The translations under genes were made by a program, and so were the position numbers. A DNA stretch of 64,000 nt from positions 42,125 to 106,124 of the forward strand of contig NZ_LMHH01000004.1 in assembly GCF_001427865.1 (NCBI RefSeq), in the 5' to 3' direction. This document shows, one piece after another, positions 42,954-52,287 of this stretch (its first letter is position 1; each line of letters opens with the position of its first letter). The DNA comes from Altererythrobacter sp. Root672. GTDB lineage: Bacteria > Pseudomonadota > Alphaproteobacteria > Sphingomonadales > Sphingomonadaceae. The notes beneath the pieces are model-generated. The model was not told the origin of the DNA. It saw only the letters and a list, made by a program, of their open reading frames with translations, and did no database searches.

Positions 42954-43853
42954 ATGAGGGTTTTATCCAAAGGGTCGAGCGTTCCCATCCTGTTGGCCGC
43001 GCTTGCCATGCCCGCGTGGGGTGGCCTGTCGGCACAGCAAGGGCCAACCAATAGCTCGGATTCGATTACCGTGGTCGGCACGGCGCCGACCGATCTGACT
43101 GGTTTGACCGAAGGACCTGAGATCGAAGGCATCATTTCCGCGCGCACGGGCGAGCGGTTGCAGGTCACGGGCGCCGACGGCGCCAACACGGCGATCCTGG
43201 TCTCCGAAGCCACGCAGATCCGGTCCAGCGGGGGCCCTCTCGGCCTCAGCAGTGCCAAGCTTGGCGCAGACTCGCTGCTCAACGGTCTGCCGGTTACCGT
43301 ACAGACAGTGCAGTGGGACGGTGGCCTCGTTGCAAGCCGCGTCAAGTTCAAGAAGAGCAATCTCGCGACCGCCTCGATGATCCGCAACGGCACGGCGCAG
43401 CGCTTTGGCGAACATGATACGGCGATCGCGGAAAATGCTGCGGCGACAGAGGCCCTTCGTGGTCGCGTGGGCGATATTGACCAGTACAATATCCGCGGCA
43501 CGACCAACGTATACTTCGACACCGGCAAGTGGGGGTTGACGGATTCCGCCGAGGCCGATCTTTGCGCCGCGGCAGCCGAAGCCAACTCGATGGACAACGC
43601 CCTGTTACTCGTCGTCGGTTACACCGACGCGGTCGGCAGCGAGGATTACAACCAGGAGCTCAGTGAACGGCGCGCTGGCCGCGTCGTCAACTATCTGCAG
43701 CAGAAGTGCGGCTGGGCACCTTATCGCATGCTGACCCCGACCGGCATGGCCGAGTCAGACCCGCTGGCGGACAACGAGACCCCCGCAGGCAAGGCGCAGA
43801 ACCGCCGCGTCGCGGTGAATATCCTCGTCAGCAAGGCTGTCGAAGGCCTGTAA
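42954..43853 (+). CDS. OmpA-family outer-membrane/peptidoglycan-binding protein
   Basis: A 299-residue protein with a signal peptide (SSVPILLAALAMPAWGGLSA). Next comes a DUF5666-like beta domain at about 55-130 (IEGIISARTGERLQVTGADG, then NTAILVSEATQIR). The C-terminal OmpA domain at about 185-295 contains NVYFDTGKWGLTDSAEADLC, VVGYTDAVGSEDYNQELSER and RAGRVVNYLQ, with NRRVAVNILV at the end. It binds peptidoglycan in the periplasm. The gene ends just before a strong intrinsic terminator. Confidence 0.9.
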   Translation: MRVLSKGSSVPILLAALAMPAWGGLSAQQGPTNSSDSITVVGTAPTDLTGLTEGPEIEGIISARTGERLQVTGADGANTAILVSEATQIRSSGGPLGLSSAKLGADSLLNGLPVTVQTVQWDGGLVASRVKFKKSNLATASMIRNGTAQRFGEHDTAIAENAAATEALRGRVGDIDQYNIRGTTNVYFDTGKWGLTDSAEADLCAAAAEANSMDNALLLVVGYTDAVGSEDYNQELSERRAGRVVNYLQQKCGWAPYRMLTPTGMAESDPLADNETPAGKAQNRRVAVNILVSKAVEGL

Positions 43854-43860
43854 GACGCGT

Positions 43861-43890
43861 GGGGTGGGCTTCGGCCCACCCCCATTTTTT
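43861..43890 (+). terminator. Intrinsic terminator with UUCG tetraloop
   Basis: GGGGTGGGC-TTCG-GCCCACCCC forms a nine-pair GC-rich stem with a stable UUCG loop and is followed by CATTTTTT. It begins 8 bp after the OmpA-type stop codon. Confidence 0.9.
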
Positions 43891-43992
43891 CGGCGGGGCG
43901 GCGTCCTGCCGGAACTCACCGCGCCCTGAGACGGTTGGGATCGGCGAGGAGGCGTACATGATGGTCAAGAACGCCGTAGCCAGACGGTCGGT

Positions 43993-45105
43993 ATGCGCGA
44001 TGAGCGGTTAGACATTCTGCGCGGCTACGCGATGGTGACGATCGTCCTCAACCATTCGAAGGATCTGCTGTCGCAAGTAGGCCTGGACGGTTTCCCCATA
44101 CCGACGCTCACCAGTTACGGCTTCTCTTCCGCGGCCGAGATCTTCTTTCTGATGTCGGGGTGGATGGTCGGCCTCGTCTACCTGCGCAGACCCAACCGCG
44201 ATGCGGCCGTCTTGAAACGCGCAGCGACAATTTATGGCTTCAACGTCCTCTCATTCATTGCGGCCATTTTCGCGGCATGTCTCGCCGGGCCGGCCGTGGT
44301 CGCAGCAACCGACGTCGGCTTCACTTTGGCGAATCCTCTGACCGAAGTTGTGCGGTTTCTGGTGTTTCTCCAGCACCCTTACCTGTTGGGTGTGCTGATG
44401 CTCTACGTCGTGTTCATGCTAGCGGTCCCGCTCGCTGCGCGCTTGCTCGATCGGTCGCCAGCCCTGTTGATCGCCGTCTCCGTCGCACTCTACCTGTTCG
44501 TGCAGGTGGTGCCCGGGTTCAACTTGCCGGGTGGCTCGCCAAAGGGCGATGGGCAGTGGAACTTCAATCCGTTTGCGTGGCAGCTCCTGTTCTTCATCGG
44601 CATGTGGCTCGGCAAAGTCGGCTTCCACCGCACCGCCTTCGATTATCTCTCGGGAAGGATCTGGACGGCGGCGGCCCTGGTCGGGCTCCTGCTACTGTGC
44701 GCCGTTCTACACCGCCTAGAGCTGCGCGGGGTCCTACTGGTGCCGTTCACCGGCAAGGAGAACCTGGAGCCGGTTCGACTGGTCCACGCCGTATTGGTGG
44801 TAACGACCCTGGCCGCGCTTACGGTCAATGCGCCCTCGATATTCAGGCCGGTGCTGGACTGGCTCGCCCTCAATGGTCGGCAGACGCTCTATTGCTTCAC
44901 CGCCAGCATTCCCCTGACCTACCTCGCCGCAGGGCTCTGGCTCACGCTCGGCGGCGGCTATCTCACCTACCTTGCACTCACATCGCTGTTAGTGCTGGCG
45001 ATCACCCTCACGGCCCAGATCGCCGAACGATGGCGCGGCGGCGGCAAGACCGCTGTCCCCGCGGTCGCAAGCGTTGCAGAGCAACCTTCGCCGATCGACC
45101 GCTAG
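43993..45105 (+). CDS. OpgC-family membrane acyltransferase
   Basis: A 370-residue protein with about ten transmembrane helices. The opening RLDILRGYAMVTIVLNHSKD, then SAAEIFFLMSGWMVGLVYLR, matches the OpgC family (PF10129-like, related to acyltransferase 3). OpgC proteins add succinyl groups to osmoregulated periplasmic glucans in some Proteobacteria. No opgGH genes are nearby, so the substrate here is inferred from family only. The N-terminal ATG is short of a clear ribosome site. Confidence 0.87.
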   Translation: MRDERLDILRGYAMVTIVLNHSKDLLSQVGLDGFPIPTLTSYGFSSAAEIFFLMSGWMVGLVYLRRPNRDAAVLKRAATIYGFNVLSFIAAIFAACLAGPAVVAATDVGFTLANPLTEVVRFLVFLQHPYLLGVLMLYVVFMLAVPLAARLLDRSPALLIAVSVALYLFVQVVPGFNLPGGSPKGDGQWNFNPFAWQLLFFIGMWLGKVGFHRTAFDYLSGRIWTAAALVGLLLLCAVLHRLELRGVLLVPFTGKENLEPVRLVHAVLVVTTLAALTVNAPSIFRPVLDWLALNGRQTLYCFTASIPLTYLAAGLWLTLGGGYLTYLALTSLLVLAITLTAQIAERWRGGGKTAVPAVASVAEQPSPIDR

Positions 45106-45159
45106 CGGACTTCAGGTCCAGTTCGATCAGAAGCCTGTCTTGTTTGGTGTGGAAGGCGG

Positions 45160-45531
45160 TCAGTCCGGTTCCGGCTCGGACCTGTTTGCGAGCTCGGCCA
45201 TAAGGCGATCGAGCCAGGCTTGCGCTTGCTTGCGTTCACCCACGGCTTGCGGACCGACCGGGCCGCGTGAATCAAGGAATTGCTGATGAAGCTCGAACGG
45301 GGGCATCGCGAGCTGCTCTCTCGCACGGTCAATCGCTTCACTTATGTCGTTCAGATTGTCGATGACGGGTGCAATCGCCTCGCGAGTGCGTCGATCGCCG
45401 TTATGATCGAACAGCCCCAACTTCCCGGACGCTGCAACGCGAAGTGCATCAAGCAGCGCGTCTGAATATTCCGCTTCGAGTTCCAAGCGGCGAGTGTCCA
45501 AGCGTGCAAGGCGATCTATTTTTGCCACCAC
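45160..45531 (-). CDS. Uncharacterised helical protein
   Basis: A 123-residue soluble protein, mostly amphipathic helix (LARLDTRRLELEAEYSDALL, then a middle part ending DNLNDISEAIDRAREQLAMP). It is acidic overall and ends NRSEPEPD. It starts at one of two adjacent GTG codons (45531 or 45528) after AGGG. No family recognised. It lies between the opgC-like gene, with which it converges, and the sulfotransferase gene on the same strand. Confidence 0.6.
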   Translation of the reverse strand: MVAKIDRLARLDTRRLELEAEYSDALLDALRVAASGKLGLFDHNGDRRTREAIAPVIDNLNDISEAIDRAREQLAMPPFELHQQFLDSRGPVGPQAVGERKQAQAWLDRLMAELANRSEPEPD

Positions 45532-45598
45532 AGAGCCCTAAGCCGCTGTGGTGTCGGCCGCAACAGGCCAGCACCACGACCGCCAAGGGTCTGACCTG

Positions 45599-47059
45599 CT
45601 AGCTCGCGTAAGCTGCCAGAAACGGCTGCAGGAATTCCCGATACGGCTCCGCAGACCCCACCGCTCGCCGGTTGATCGGCTGGCGGACCTGCATCACGCT
45701 CGAAGTCGTCACAATCCGCTCGTTCTGGTGTGGCTCGAACGTCTGCGGTTCTTCGGCGAGCCCGCAATGGCGCAAGATGCGGCGGGTCCAGCTGGCTGGA
45801 TCGCCCGTCAGCGCTTCATAAGGCACGACCAGCAGCCGGTCGCCGAGGATCTGTTGCCATTGCCCGAGGAGTTGATCCTCAAGACGAAAGTGGAAGGCGA
45901 TATCTTCGAGGTCGTAGCTCCACTCCACGCCGGCGAGGAAGTGGGTGCGGAAGCAGGACCAGGCGCAATCGAGCGGGTCGCGCTTAAGCCAGACGATCGG
46001 CGCTTGGGGCAGCAGGGAGGCGGCGAGACCAAGGTACCGGCTGGTCGCCATCGACTTGTCGACCACGCGCCCCGGAGCCGGAAAGCGCTCGTCCATCCAA
46101 TGCCGCCATAGGCGCGCAGTGGTCGCGGTGCCGTTGGCGGCGGCATGGCGGTTGAGCGACGGATAGGCGGTGCTGCCGACTTCCCGCGAGAGCATCGGCA
46201 GCCGGTTGATCTCGGCCCCGTCAGAAACCTCGCTGTGGCTGGTGAGGATCTGATCGACGAGCGTCGTGCCCGAACGCGGTAACCCGCTGACGAAGATCGT
46301 GCGATCGGTCGGCTCGCTTTGCTGACTGGCGATGGCCGCGACCGCATCGGCGTCGTAGCCGCGCACCGCTTCGGCCGCGGCGGCGCGGTCAGCCTGCCGG
46401 TCGTAGGGCCGCTCTGCCTTCTTGAGCGCAGCCCCCTTCGCGAAAGCCGCGAAGGCCAACGAGGGCTCGCCGAGATCGGCATAGGCCTTGCCGAGCGCGT
46501 GGTAGTAGGGCGCCTGCGCCGCTGGCGGAGCTTGGCGCATCTCGCGTTCGGCGGCGACGATCCGTTCGGCCAGTTCGGGTTCTTCGGCGAAGTTGACCAG
46601 AGTCGACAGCGGTAGCCAGGCCTGCCCCAGCTGGGGACGCAGCTTCGTGGCGCGCTCGAGCAGTTCGCGTGCTTCCTCGAGCTTACCGATGAACACGGCC
46701 GCAGCGCCGCGGCTGTAGGCGTAGACGGCGGGGTCCGGCACGTTGTCGGGCAACGTCTCGAGCAAGGCGTAGGCCTCGTGCAGCGCCCCGCCCTGCGCAA
46801 GCAGGCCCGCTTGCTGGTACCGGGCCATGGGGTTTCCACCCGAGGCTTCGACGTAGAGGGTCATCGCCTGGCGCGAGAGGCTGAGTTCGCCGTGATCGGC
46901 CGCCATGTAGGCAATCTGCTGCCACTGCGCGCCCATGGGCACCCGGCGGCTGACCAGCTGGCGAACGACGTCGACGATCCGGGCCCGGTCATTCCGGCCC
47001 AGCGCTCGCTGCAGTTCGTCTACTAGGGCTAGCGACGCGGCCAGATTGGGGCCGGTCAT
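45599..47059 (-). CDS. Sulfotransferase with N-terminal TPR repeats
   Basis: A 486-residue protein. Residues ~1-240 are helical pairs of TPR type (ARYQQAGLLAQGGALHEAYA, then KLEEARELLERATKLRPQLG, then YYHALGKAYADLGEPSLAFA). Residues ~253-486 are the sulfotransferase, with the PAPS-binding P-loop FVSGLPRSGTTLVDQIL at 256-272 and IVWLKRDPLDCAWSCFRTHF further on. It transfers sulfate from PAPS to an unknown acceptor. The ATG at 47059 is preferred; 26 further codons upstream lack a ribosome site. TPR-sulfotransferase fusions are frequent in sphingomonads and Caulobacterales (recollection). Confidence 0.92.
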   Translation of the reverse strand: MTGPNLAASLALVDELQRALGRNDRARIVDVVRQLVSRRVPMGAQWQQIAYMAADHGELSLSRQAMTLYVEASGGNPMARYQQAGLLAQGGALHEAYALLETLPDNVPDPAVYAYSRGAAAVFIGKLEEARELLERATKLRPQLGQAWLPLSTLVNFAEEPELAERIVAAEREMRQAPPAAQAPYYHALGKAYADLGEPSLAFAAFAKGAALKKAERPYDRQADRAAAAEAVRGYDADAVAAIASQQSEPTDRTIFVSGLPRSGTTLVDQILTSHSEVSDGAEINRLPMLSREVGSTAYPSLNRHAAANGTATTARLWRHWMDERFPAPGRVVDKSMATSRYLGLAASLLPQAPIVWLKRDPLDCAWSCFRTHFLAGVEWSYDLEDIAFHFRLEDQLLGQWQQILGDRLLVVPYEALTGDPASWTRRILRHCGLAEEPQTFEPHQNERIVTTSSVMQVRQPINRRAVGSAEPYREFLQPFLAAYAS

Positions 47060-47297
47060 TCTGCCCGTGCCTGGGGGGCTGGACACTATCTGGGCCGTAC
47101 TTTTGCGTTGTTCTTCAAGCGCAGAGAGGCGATGCACCGCAGGACATCAATGCCAAAAGTGTCGTAAATTGTGTCGATAGTGGCCCATTTGTCGCAAAAC
47201 GCGATGAATTCGTCTTGCAGTCCAGCGCTGTCCCAGCTTACTCAATCGTCAGGAGAGGCTGCCGCTTACGTCGAGTCCAATCGACGAAGCTGCTAAC

Positions 47298-47624
47298 ATG
47301 AAGGGGTGGGTGGCTATCGCGACCCGTGCTTCCAAGGCTGGAAGGGGAAATACCCCTGTCCAGATTCAGGCGCAATTTCTGCGCGATCAACCGGCTTATA
47401 CGCCTGTCGGGCCGATGTCCGGCTTCGCGTTCATCCCCGAAGAAGAGGCCCTTCGCCCGGTAGGGATCGCCGCTCGCGATGGCGAGCCTTGGCAGGAACA
47501 AGACGTCCAGCGCGCGATCGGCGCGGCCCAGGCGGCTGGCCTGTCAGACTACCGCGTCGAGCTCGCCCCCGACGGCACGATATCCATCATCGTGGGCGCG
47601 CCGTCGGCCGCGGCGGACGAGTAG
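47298..47624 (+). CDS. Possible small uncharacterised protein
   Basis: A 108-codon frame whose C-terminal half (PEEEALRPVGIAARDGEPWQ, then AQAAGLSDYRVELAPDGTIS and IIVGAPS) has a believable amphipathic composition and ends DGTISIIVG. The N-terminal third is basic and less convincing; an ATG at 47415 could be the real start. Neither start has a good ribosome site. The C-terminal pattern recalls small proteins linked to mobile DNA in Alphaproteobacteria (recollection). Confidence 0.45.
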   Translation: MKGWVAIATRASKAGRGNTPVQIQAQFLRDQPAYTPVGPMSGFAFIPEEEALRPVGIAARDGEPWQEQDVQRAIGAAQAAGLSDYRVELAPDGTISIIVGAPSAAADE

Positions 47625-47681
47625 TGTAACAGCCCGTGAGACGCGCTGGGAGGACCGCTCTCAGCGGACCTTCGCTTTTTG

Positions 47682-48068
47682 CTATTCCTCAGTGTCTCGC
47701 TTCGAAGGCGGTAGCGCGCGCAAGCTTTCGATCTCCCGCGCCGTGCGTTCGGCCGGGTCGGTCGCGATGGTTTCGAGGGTCGCTACCCGGTCCTGCAACT
47801 TGGTCACGAGGTTGCGCAGCCGCTCGTTCTCTTCGTCGATCGACTTGAGCGTCTTGACCGGCTTGGCCTGGGTCTCGGCGAAGAATTCGACAAAGCCGCA
47901 ATCGGTACACCGCCGGGCGGTCAATTCTGCCGACTTCGACCGGAACGCGCCCATGACGGCCTTCCAGAACCCAGGCTCCCCGTCCATCCACGTAACGCGT
48001 CCGCCGGTGTCCGGAAGATACATGAAGCCCTGGGTCATCCCGGCGCGGCATTTAGGACAGTCTGCCAT
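47682..48068 (-). CDS. Zinc-ribbon protein with C-terminal coiled coil (DUF6487-like)
   Basis: A 128-residue protein. It begins with a CxxC zinc knuckle (DCPKCRAGMTQGFMYLPDTG, then GRVTWMDGEP) and has a second pair in RRCTDCGFVEFFAE. Together these make one zinc ribbon, as in the DUF6487 family. Residues ~75-115 are a coiled-coil-like helix (DEENERLRNLVTKLQDRVAT). The protein is cytosolic, of unknown role. GAGGA precedes the ATG. Confidence 0.75.
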   Translation of the reverse strand: MADCPKCRAGMTQGFMYLPDTGGRVTWMDGEPGFWKAVMGAFRSKSAELTARRCTDCGFVEFFAETQAKPVKTLKSIDEENERLRNLVTKLQDRVATLETIATDPAERTAREIESLRALPPSKRDTEE

Positions 48069-48147
48069 CTAATCCTCAAGTGAACGGTGCATTGCCTGCA
48101 TAATACACCGATCGCACTTCGCCAATCAAGTAATCAGGGTCACGCAA

Positions 48148-48771
48148 TCACCTGGCAAGCGCCAGCTTCGCTCCAAAGGCGACGAACACGCCCCCTGTAA
48201 GTCGGTCCATGGTTTTCACCGCACGAGGCCGGCGCAGCAGGCGCCCGATCGGCGTCGTGAGCGCCACGAGAACCGCGAACCAGACCAGGCCCAGGAAGAC
48301 CTGAATGCCAGTAAGCAGTAGCGAGAACGGAACGACGCTCACTCCCGCCGGGATGAACTGCGGCAAGAAGGTGATGTAGAACACGCCGACCTTTGGGTTG
48401 AGCATGTTGGTGAGGAACCCCTGCCTTAGCGAATGCCATCCGGCGACTTTGGCCGTTTGGTCCCTGGCAACATCGAAGCTGTCGCGCGGTCGCAGGATGA
48501 GCTTGAGGCCCAGGTACAGGAGGTAAGCGGCACCAGCCCATTTCAGCATCGTAAATGCGAGGGTGGATGCGGCAAGGAGCGCCCCGAGACCGATCGAAGC
48601 TGCGGCACCCCAAACAAAGCACCCAAGGCCGATACCAGCCGCGGCAAACGCCGCCTGGCGCGCGCCACCGGCTGCGGCCGATCGCAGGACCATGGCGGTG
48701 TCCAGGCCCGGCGTTAGCGTCAGGACTGAAGCTGCGGCGAGAAAGGCCAGCAAGGCTTGGGCAACGGTCAT
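48148..48771 (-). CDS. LysE/RhtB family exporter
   Basis: A 207-residue protein with six hydrophobic helices. It has TLTPGLDTAMVLRSAAAGGA after helix 1, the TPGP-like loop of RhtB/LysE exporters, and the later GFLTNMLNPKVGVFYITFLP also typical of the family. These pumps export amino acids or homoserine lactones; the substrate is not predictable. The ATG at 48771 follows AAGGGG; the longer open frame upstream is not supported. Confidence 0.92.
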   Translation of the reverse strand: MTVAQALLAFLAAASVLTLTPGLDTAMVLRSAAAGGARQAAFAAAGIGLGCFVWGAAASIGLGALLAASTLAFTMLKWAGAAYLLYLGLKLILRPRDSFDVARDQTAKVAGWHSLRQGFLTNMLNPKVGVFYITFLPQFIPAGVSVVPFSLLLTGIQVFLGLVWFAVLVALTTPIGRLLRRPRAVKTMDRLTGGVFVAFGAKLALAR

Positions 48772-49034
48772 CTTGAACCCCTTGGCAGGCAAATCCCGGT
48801 AAGCGCCGCACATGGCTTTGGGCTGAACGGCGGCTTTCCCTCCATAGGGAATCTTCGTCTGGCGCGAACCCACGGAAAGCGAAACGACGGTAGCGCATGC
48901 ATAGACTTGTTGGCGGCGGCCGATAGCGCCGCGATGCAAGTTGTCGCTTGTTGACTGGTCGCAGGGCGCTAGGTTGGAGCGGGCATGGAAGGGTGAAGAT
49001 AACACCCGGCGCAGCGAAGTGGCGGAGGGTGTCG

Positions 49035-49535
49035 ATGATCATTCCTGAATCCTTCCATTCCGATTCAAGCGATCTGCCGTGGGCGGACAACTGGGCGGGC
49101 GATCCCGGGATCAAGTTGAAGCTGCTCATGGCTGACATCGAAGGCGGGCGTTATGCGGTCCGCATGCTCTTCGAGCCTGGTTTGCAAGTGTTTCCGCACA
49201 AACATACCGGCGAGATCCATGCCTTCACGTTTGCCGGCGAGTGGACCTACCTCGAGTATCCCGAAAGCCCGAGCAATCGCGCTGGTTCCTACCTTTTCGA
49301 GCCGCCGGGCAGTACCCACACGCTGAAGGTGTCGGACAATGTCGTTGGACCTACCGACGTTCTGTTCATCATGTATGGCGCCATGCTCCACCTGGGACCG
49401 AACGGAGAGGTGGTCGGCGTGACCGACGCCGAAAGCGTCCTGCGCGAATATCCCGAGCTTTTGCGCCAGCAAGGCAAGGCGGTGCCCGATGTACTGCCCG
49501 TGGGTGGTTCGATGGCCTACCGAGCGTTCGCATGA
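49035..49535 (+). CDS. Cupin-type protein, 2,4'-dihydroxyacetophenone dioxygenase-like
   Basis: A 166-residue single-domain cupin. It shows FPHKHTGEIHAFTFAGEWTY near 55-75, with the His pair and Glu expected of a metal-binding cupin, and YLFEPPGSTHTLKV with the distal His. The overall pattern resembles 2,4'-dihydroxyacetophenone dioxygenase-family proteins, which cleave aromatic ketones. The ATG at 49035 follows GGAGGG. The stop overlaps the next start (ATGA), linking it with a SnoaL-like protein in a probable aromatic or lignin-type catabolic pair (inference). Confidence 0.8.
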   Translation: MIIPESFHSDSSDLPWADNWAGDPGIKLKLLMADIEGGRYAVRMLFEPGLQVFPHKHTGEIHAFTFAGEWTYLEYPESPSNRAGSYLFEPPGSTHTLKVSDNVVGPTDVLFIMYGAMLHLGPNGEVVGVTDAESVLREYPELLRQQGKAVPDVLPVGGSMAYRAFA

Positions 49536-50236
49536 GCGCCGAGGACGCCATCACGGAAGAGATCCGGTCGCTCAGACAGGCGGTCGACCGACAGGCTCTG
49601 GAACTGGCCGAGGCCCGCCACGCGATCGCTCTGCTCGAGGACAAGAACGAGATTGAGCGGCTGCAGTATGCCTACGGCTATTTCATCGACAATCGCATGT
49701 TCCGCGAGATGGCGGACTTGTTCTGTGATGAAGGAAGCTGGATCGAGATAGGCCAGCGCGGCCGCTACTACGGCAAGGAGCGCATCCACCAATTCTTGCT
49801 CGAAGTTCTGGGCGATGGGCGTTGGGGTCTGCTCAAGGACGAGGTGATCAACCATGTCCAGCAGCAACCCATCATCACCCTTGCCGATGATCGACAGCAG
49901 GCGTGGTCACGTGCGCGGGCCCAGGTCCAAGGCAATTCTCCGCCCGACACACCGCATTTCCTGCTGGCCGACGGCATCTACGAGAACGAGTATGTGCGCG
50001 AGAACGGGCGCTGGAAAATCCGCGGCGTCACGGTCACGATGACCTTCTACACTGCGCTGGAGCGGGCGAAGATCTGGTTCCCTTCCGCTCCGCCGAGCGA
50101 AGTCATGCCTCCTGACAGTCCGAGCCAACCTGTCGTGCAGGCGCTGGGTCGGCAGTTCAACCCTTGGCACTTCCGCCACCCGATCGAAGGCTATGAGATC
50201 GCGATCCCCACCTCTGCTTCGGCTTCCGACATCTGA
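49532..50236 (+). CDS. SnoaL/NTF2-like protein with N-terminal coiled coil
   Basis: A 234-residue protein. The first ~40 residues are a helical coil (IRSLRQAVDRQALELAEARH). The SnoaL-like domain follows: NEIERLQYAYGYFIDNRMFR, then EMADLFCDEGSWIEIGQRGR, then NGRWKIRGVTVTMTFYTALE. This is the form found in SnoaL-like dehydratase/isomerase proteins. The ATG overlaps the upstream cupin stop. The last ~40 residues form a Pro-rich tail. Substrate unknown; cooperation with the cupin is likely. Confidence 0.82.
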   Translation: MSAEDAITEEIRSLRQAVDRQALELAEARHAIALLEDKNEIERLQYAYGYFIDNRMFREMADLFCDEGSWIEIGQRGRYYGKERIHQFLLEVLGDGRWGLLKDEVINHVQQQPIITLADDRQQAWSRARAQVQGNSPPDTPHFLLADGIYENEYVRENGRWKIRGVTVTMTFYTALERAKIWFPSAPPSEVMPPDSPSQPVVQALGRQFNPWHFRHPIEGYEIAIPTSASASDI

Positions 50237-50285
50237 GCATTAGTCGGCGGCAGACAGCGAACAAATCGCGAGGACGCGGAAACGC

Positions 50286-50840
50286 TTACCTCTTGATCCT
50301 GGAGATCTTCGACCCTTCGAGGTCCACCCCGGCCATCAGCCCTTTCTGGTCGAACGGGAAAGCGTAGACGTCCTTCCTGAGCGTCGTCGAGTTGGCAGTC
50401 TCGGCCGCCCCTTCATTGACCACGACCACGCTCGGCCCCGTGCCGATCGCCCATCCGTCGTTCTCTCGAAGATAGGTGATCGCGCTGTCGTTCATCAGGA
50501 ACAGCGCGTAGCCAAAGGTCTGCCCGCCGGCCTGCAAGCCAATCGAGGCCGCGGAAATCCTGAAATAGCCCTCTGGCTTGCCATCGACGAGAAGAACGCC
50601 CTCCCCGCTCTGCCCGCCAACGACGAGACCGGCCTTCACGATCTTTGGAAATACGAGGATTGCGCGAGCATCCCGACCATAAGTGCGCGCCTTGGCAGAT
50701 TGGGCGTAGAGCCTCTCGAGCGCAGCCTTGCCGTCCGTGGCCAATTCCGAGGCGCTTGCCGCAACGGCGCTTTGCGATGGACCGACGGTCGTGACCATGG
50801 CGAGGCTCAGCGCCAACAGGCAGTTGCGAATTCTGCTCAT
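50286..50840 (-). CDS. Secreted SYLF-domain lipid-binding protein (Ysc84 family)
   Basis: A 184-residue protein with a signal peptide (ALSLAMVTTVGPSQSAVAAS). The SYLF/Ysc84 domain has DARAILVFPKIVKAGLVVGG, GYFRISAASIGLQAGGQTFG and YALFLMNDSAI, with the family's Gly-rich rhythm. SYLF domains bind lipids; bacterial members are periplasmic proteins of poorly known function. It is a single-gene unit, pointing away from ispG across a repeat-bearing intergenic region. Confidence 0.88.
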   Translation of the reverse strand: MSRIRNCLLALSLAMVTTVGPSQSAVAASASELATDGKAALERLYAQSAKARTYGRDARAILVFPKIVKAGLVVGGQSGEGVLLVDGKPEGYFRISAASIGLQAGGQTFGYALFLMNDSAITYLRENDGWAIGTGPSVVVVNEGAAETANSTTLRKDVYAFPFDQKGLMAGVDLEGSKISRIKR

Positions 50841-51053
50841 TTTTCCAACCTTCGAAGGTGAATGTGCGAGCAGTTTGACCGACGAAGCGCGGGCTCACCA
50901 TCAGCATTTCACCTGAGAAGGACGCCGTCGCATGACCTCGCGAGGACTAAACCCCCATTTTCCTACGCGCGGCAAAGCTGCTAGAGCCCCGCGCGATGAC
51001 CGACCCTGCGAACCTCACCGTCTTTCGCGCCGACACGTTGCGTCGCATTCAAG

Positions 51054-51113
51054 GTGACACTTGTAGGGTCCAAAGTGACACTTACCTCTTGGGCCGTGTC
51101 ACCCCTGTCACTT
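51054..51113. promoter_or_regulatory. Cluster of four TGTCAC/GTGACA boxes upstream of ispG
   Basis: GTGACACTT occurs at 51054 and 51075 (21 bp apart), and the inverted form at 51096 (GTGTCAC) and 51106 (TGTCACTT). All lie within 60 bp, 35-94 bp before the ispG start. The even spacing of the first three starts (21 bp) places them on one DNA face. A regulator-binding or structural role is inferred; no factor is known to me. Confidence 0.5.
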
Positions 51114-51147
51114 TGCCCTCCTGCCTGTCAGGGAACTGCTAATTAAG

Positions 51148-52287
51148 ATGAACGAAATCCGTCCCTGGCGAACGATTGAACGGCGCGAATGCCGGCAGAT
51201 CATGGTCGGCAAGGTTCCGGTTGGCGGAAGTGCGCCGATCTCCGTGCAGACGATGACCAACACGCTAACCTCCGACGCAAAGGCAACGATCGACCAGATC
51301 CGCCGCTGCGAGGATGCCGGCGCCGATATCGTTCGCGTGTCCTGCCCCGACGTGGAGAGCACTGCCGCGCTCAAGGAAATCGTCCGGGCGTCCAACGTGC
51401 CGATCGTCGCCGACATCCACTTCCATTACAAGCGCGCGCTCGAAGCGGCGGACGCTGGCGCGGCGTGTCTGCGGATCAATCCCGGCAACATCGGCTCGTC
51501 TGAACGGGTGGCCGAAGTGGTCCGCGCGGCCAAGGCCAACGGCTGCGCGATCCGCATCGGTGTCAACGCGGGCAGCCTCGAGAAGGACCTGCTCGAAAAG
51601 TACGCCGAGCCTTGTCCTGAAGCCCTGGTCGAGAGCGCGCTCGACCATATCAAGCTGCTGCAGGACCACGACTTCCACGAATACAAAGTGGCGGTAAAGG
51701 CGAGCGACGTTTTCCTTGCCGTCGCCGCTTACATGCAGCTGGCCGAGACGGTCGATTGCCCGCTGCACCTTGGCATCACCGAGGCAGGTGGGCTGATCGG
51801 CGGCACGGTGAAGAGCGCCATCGGCATGGGCAACCTGCTGTGGGCCGGGATCGGCGACACGATCCGCGTCTCGCTTTCGGCCGAGCCTGAGGAAGAAGTC
51901 CGCGTCGGCTATGAGCTGCTCAAGAGCCTCGGCCTGCGCACCCGCGGCGTGCGGGTGGTTTCGTGCCCCAGCTGCGCGCGGCAGGGGTTCGACGTGATCC
52001 GCACGGTGCAGGCGCTCGAAGATCGGCTGCAGCACATCAAGACGCCGATGAGCGTCTCGGTGCTCGGCTGCGTGGTCAACGGCCCGGGCGAAGCGCGCGA
52101 GACCGACATCGGCATCACCGGCGGCGGCGCGGGCAAGCACATGGTGTTCCTCTCCGGCGTGACCGACCACCATGTCGAAAGCGAGCGCATGCTCGACCAC
52201 ATCGTCAGCCTGGTCGAAGCCAAAGCGGCTGAGATCGAGGCCGGTACCTCGGTGAGCATGGATACGCTGCACGGGAAGGCGGCATGA
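51148..52287 (+). CDS. ispG: 4-hydroxy-3-methylbut-2-enyl diphosphate synthase
   Basis: A 379-residue IspG (GcpE) enzyme of the MEP isoprenoid pathway. It reductively converts methylerythritol cyclodiphosphate to HMBPP with a [4Fe-4S] cluster. The N-terminal TIM-barrel has [20 protein letters not shown] and [11 protein letters not shown]. The cluster ligands are Cys273, Cys276 ([11 protein letters not shown]) and Cys308 ([10 protein letters not shown]), with Glu315 as the fourth ligand. The last codons overlap the start of the next gene (ATGA), beginning a three-gene coupled operon. Confidence 0.97.
   Translation: MNEIRPWRTIERRECRQIMVGKVPVGGSAPISVQTMTNTLTSDAKATIDQIRRCEDAGADIVRVSCPDVESTAALKEIVRASNVPIVADIHFHYKRALEAADAGAACLRINPGNIGSSERVAEVVRAAKANGCAIRIGVNAGSLEKDLLEKYAEPCPEALVESALDHIKLLQDHDFHEYKVAVKASDVFLAVAAYMQLAETVDCPLHLGITEAGGLIGGTVKSAIGMGNLLWAGIGDTIRVSLSAEPEEEVRVGYELLKSLGLRTRGVRVVSCPSCARQGFDVIRTVQALEDRLQHIKTPMSVSVLGCVVNGPGEARETDIGITGGGAGKHMVFLSGVTDHHVESERMLDHIVSLVEAKAAEIEAGTSVSMDTLHGKAA

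Noticed and set aside
50997..51138. Open frame of 47 codons running through the TGTCAC boxes before ispG
   Set aside because: No ribosome site and the product merely translates the repeats; a regulatory reading of the boxes is simpler.
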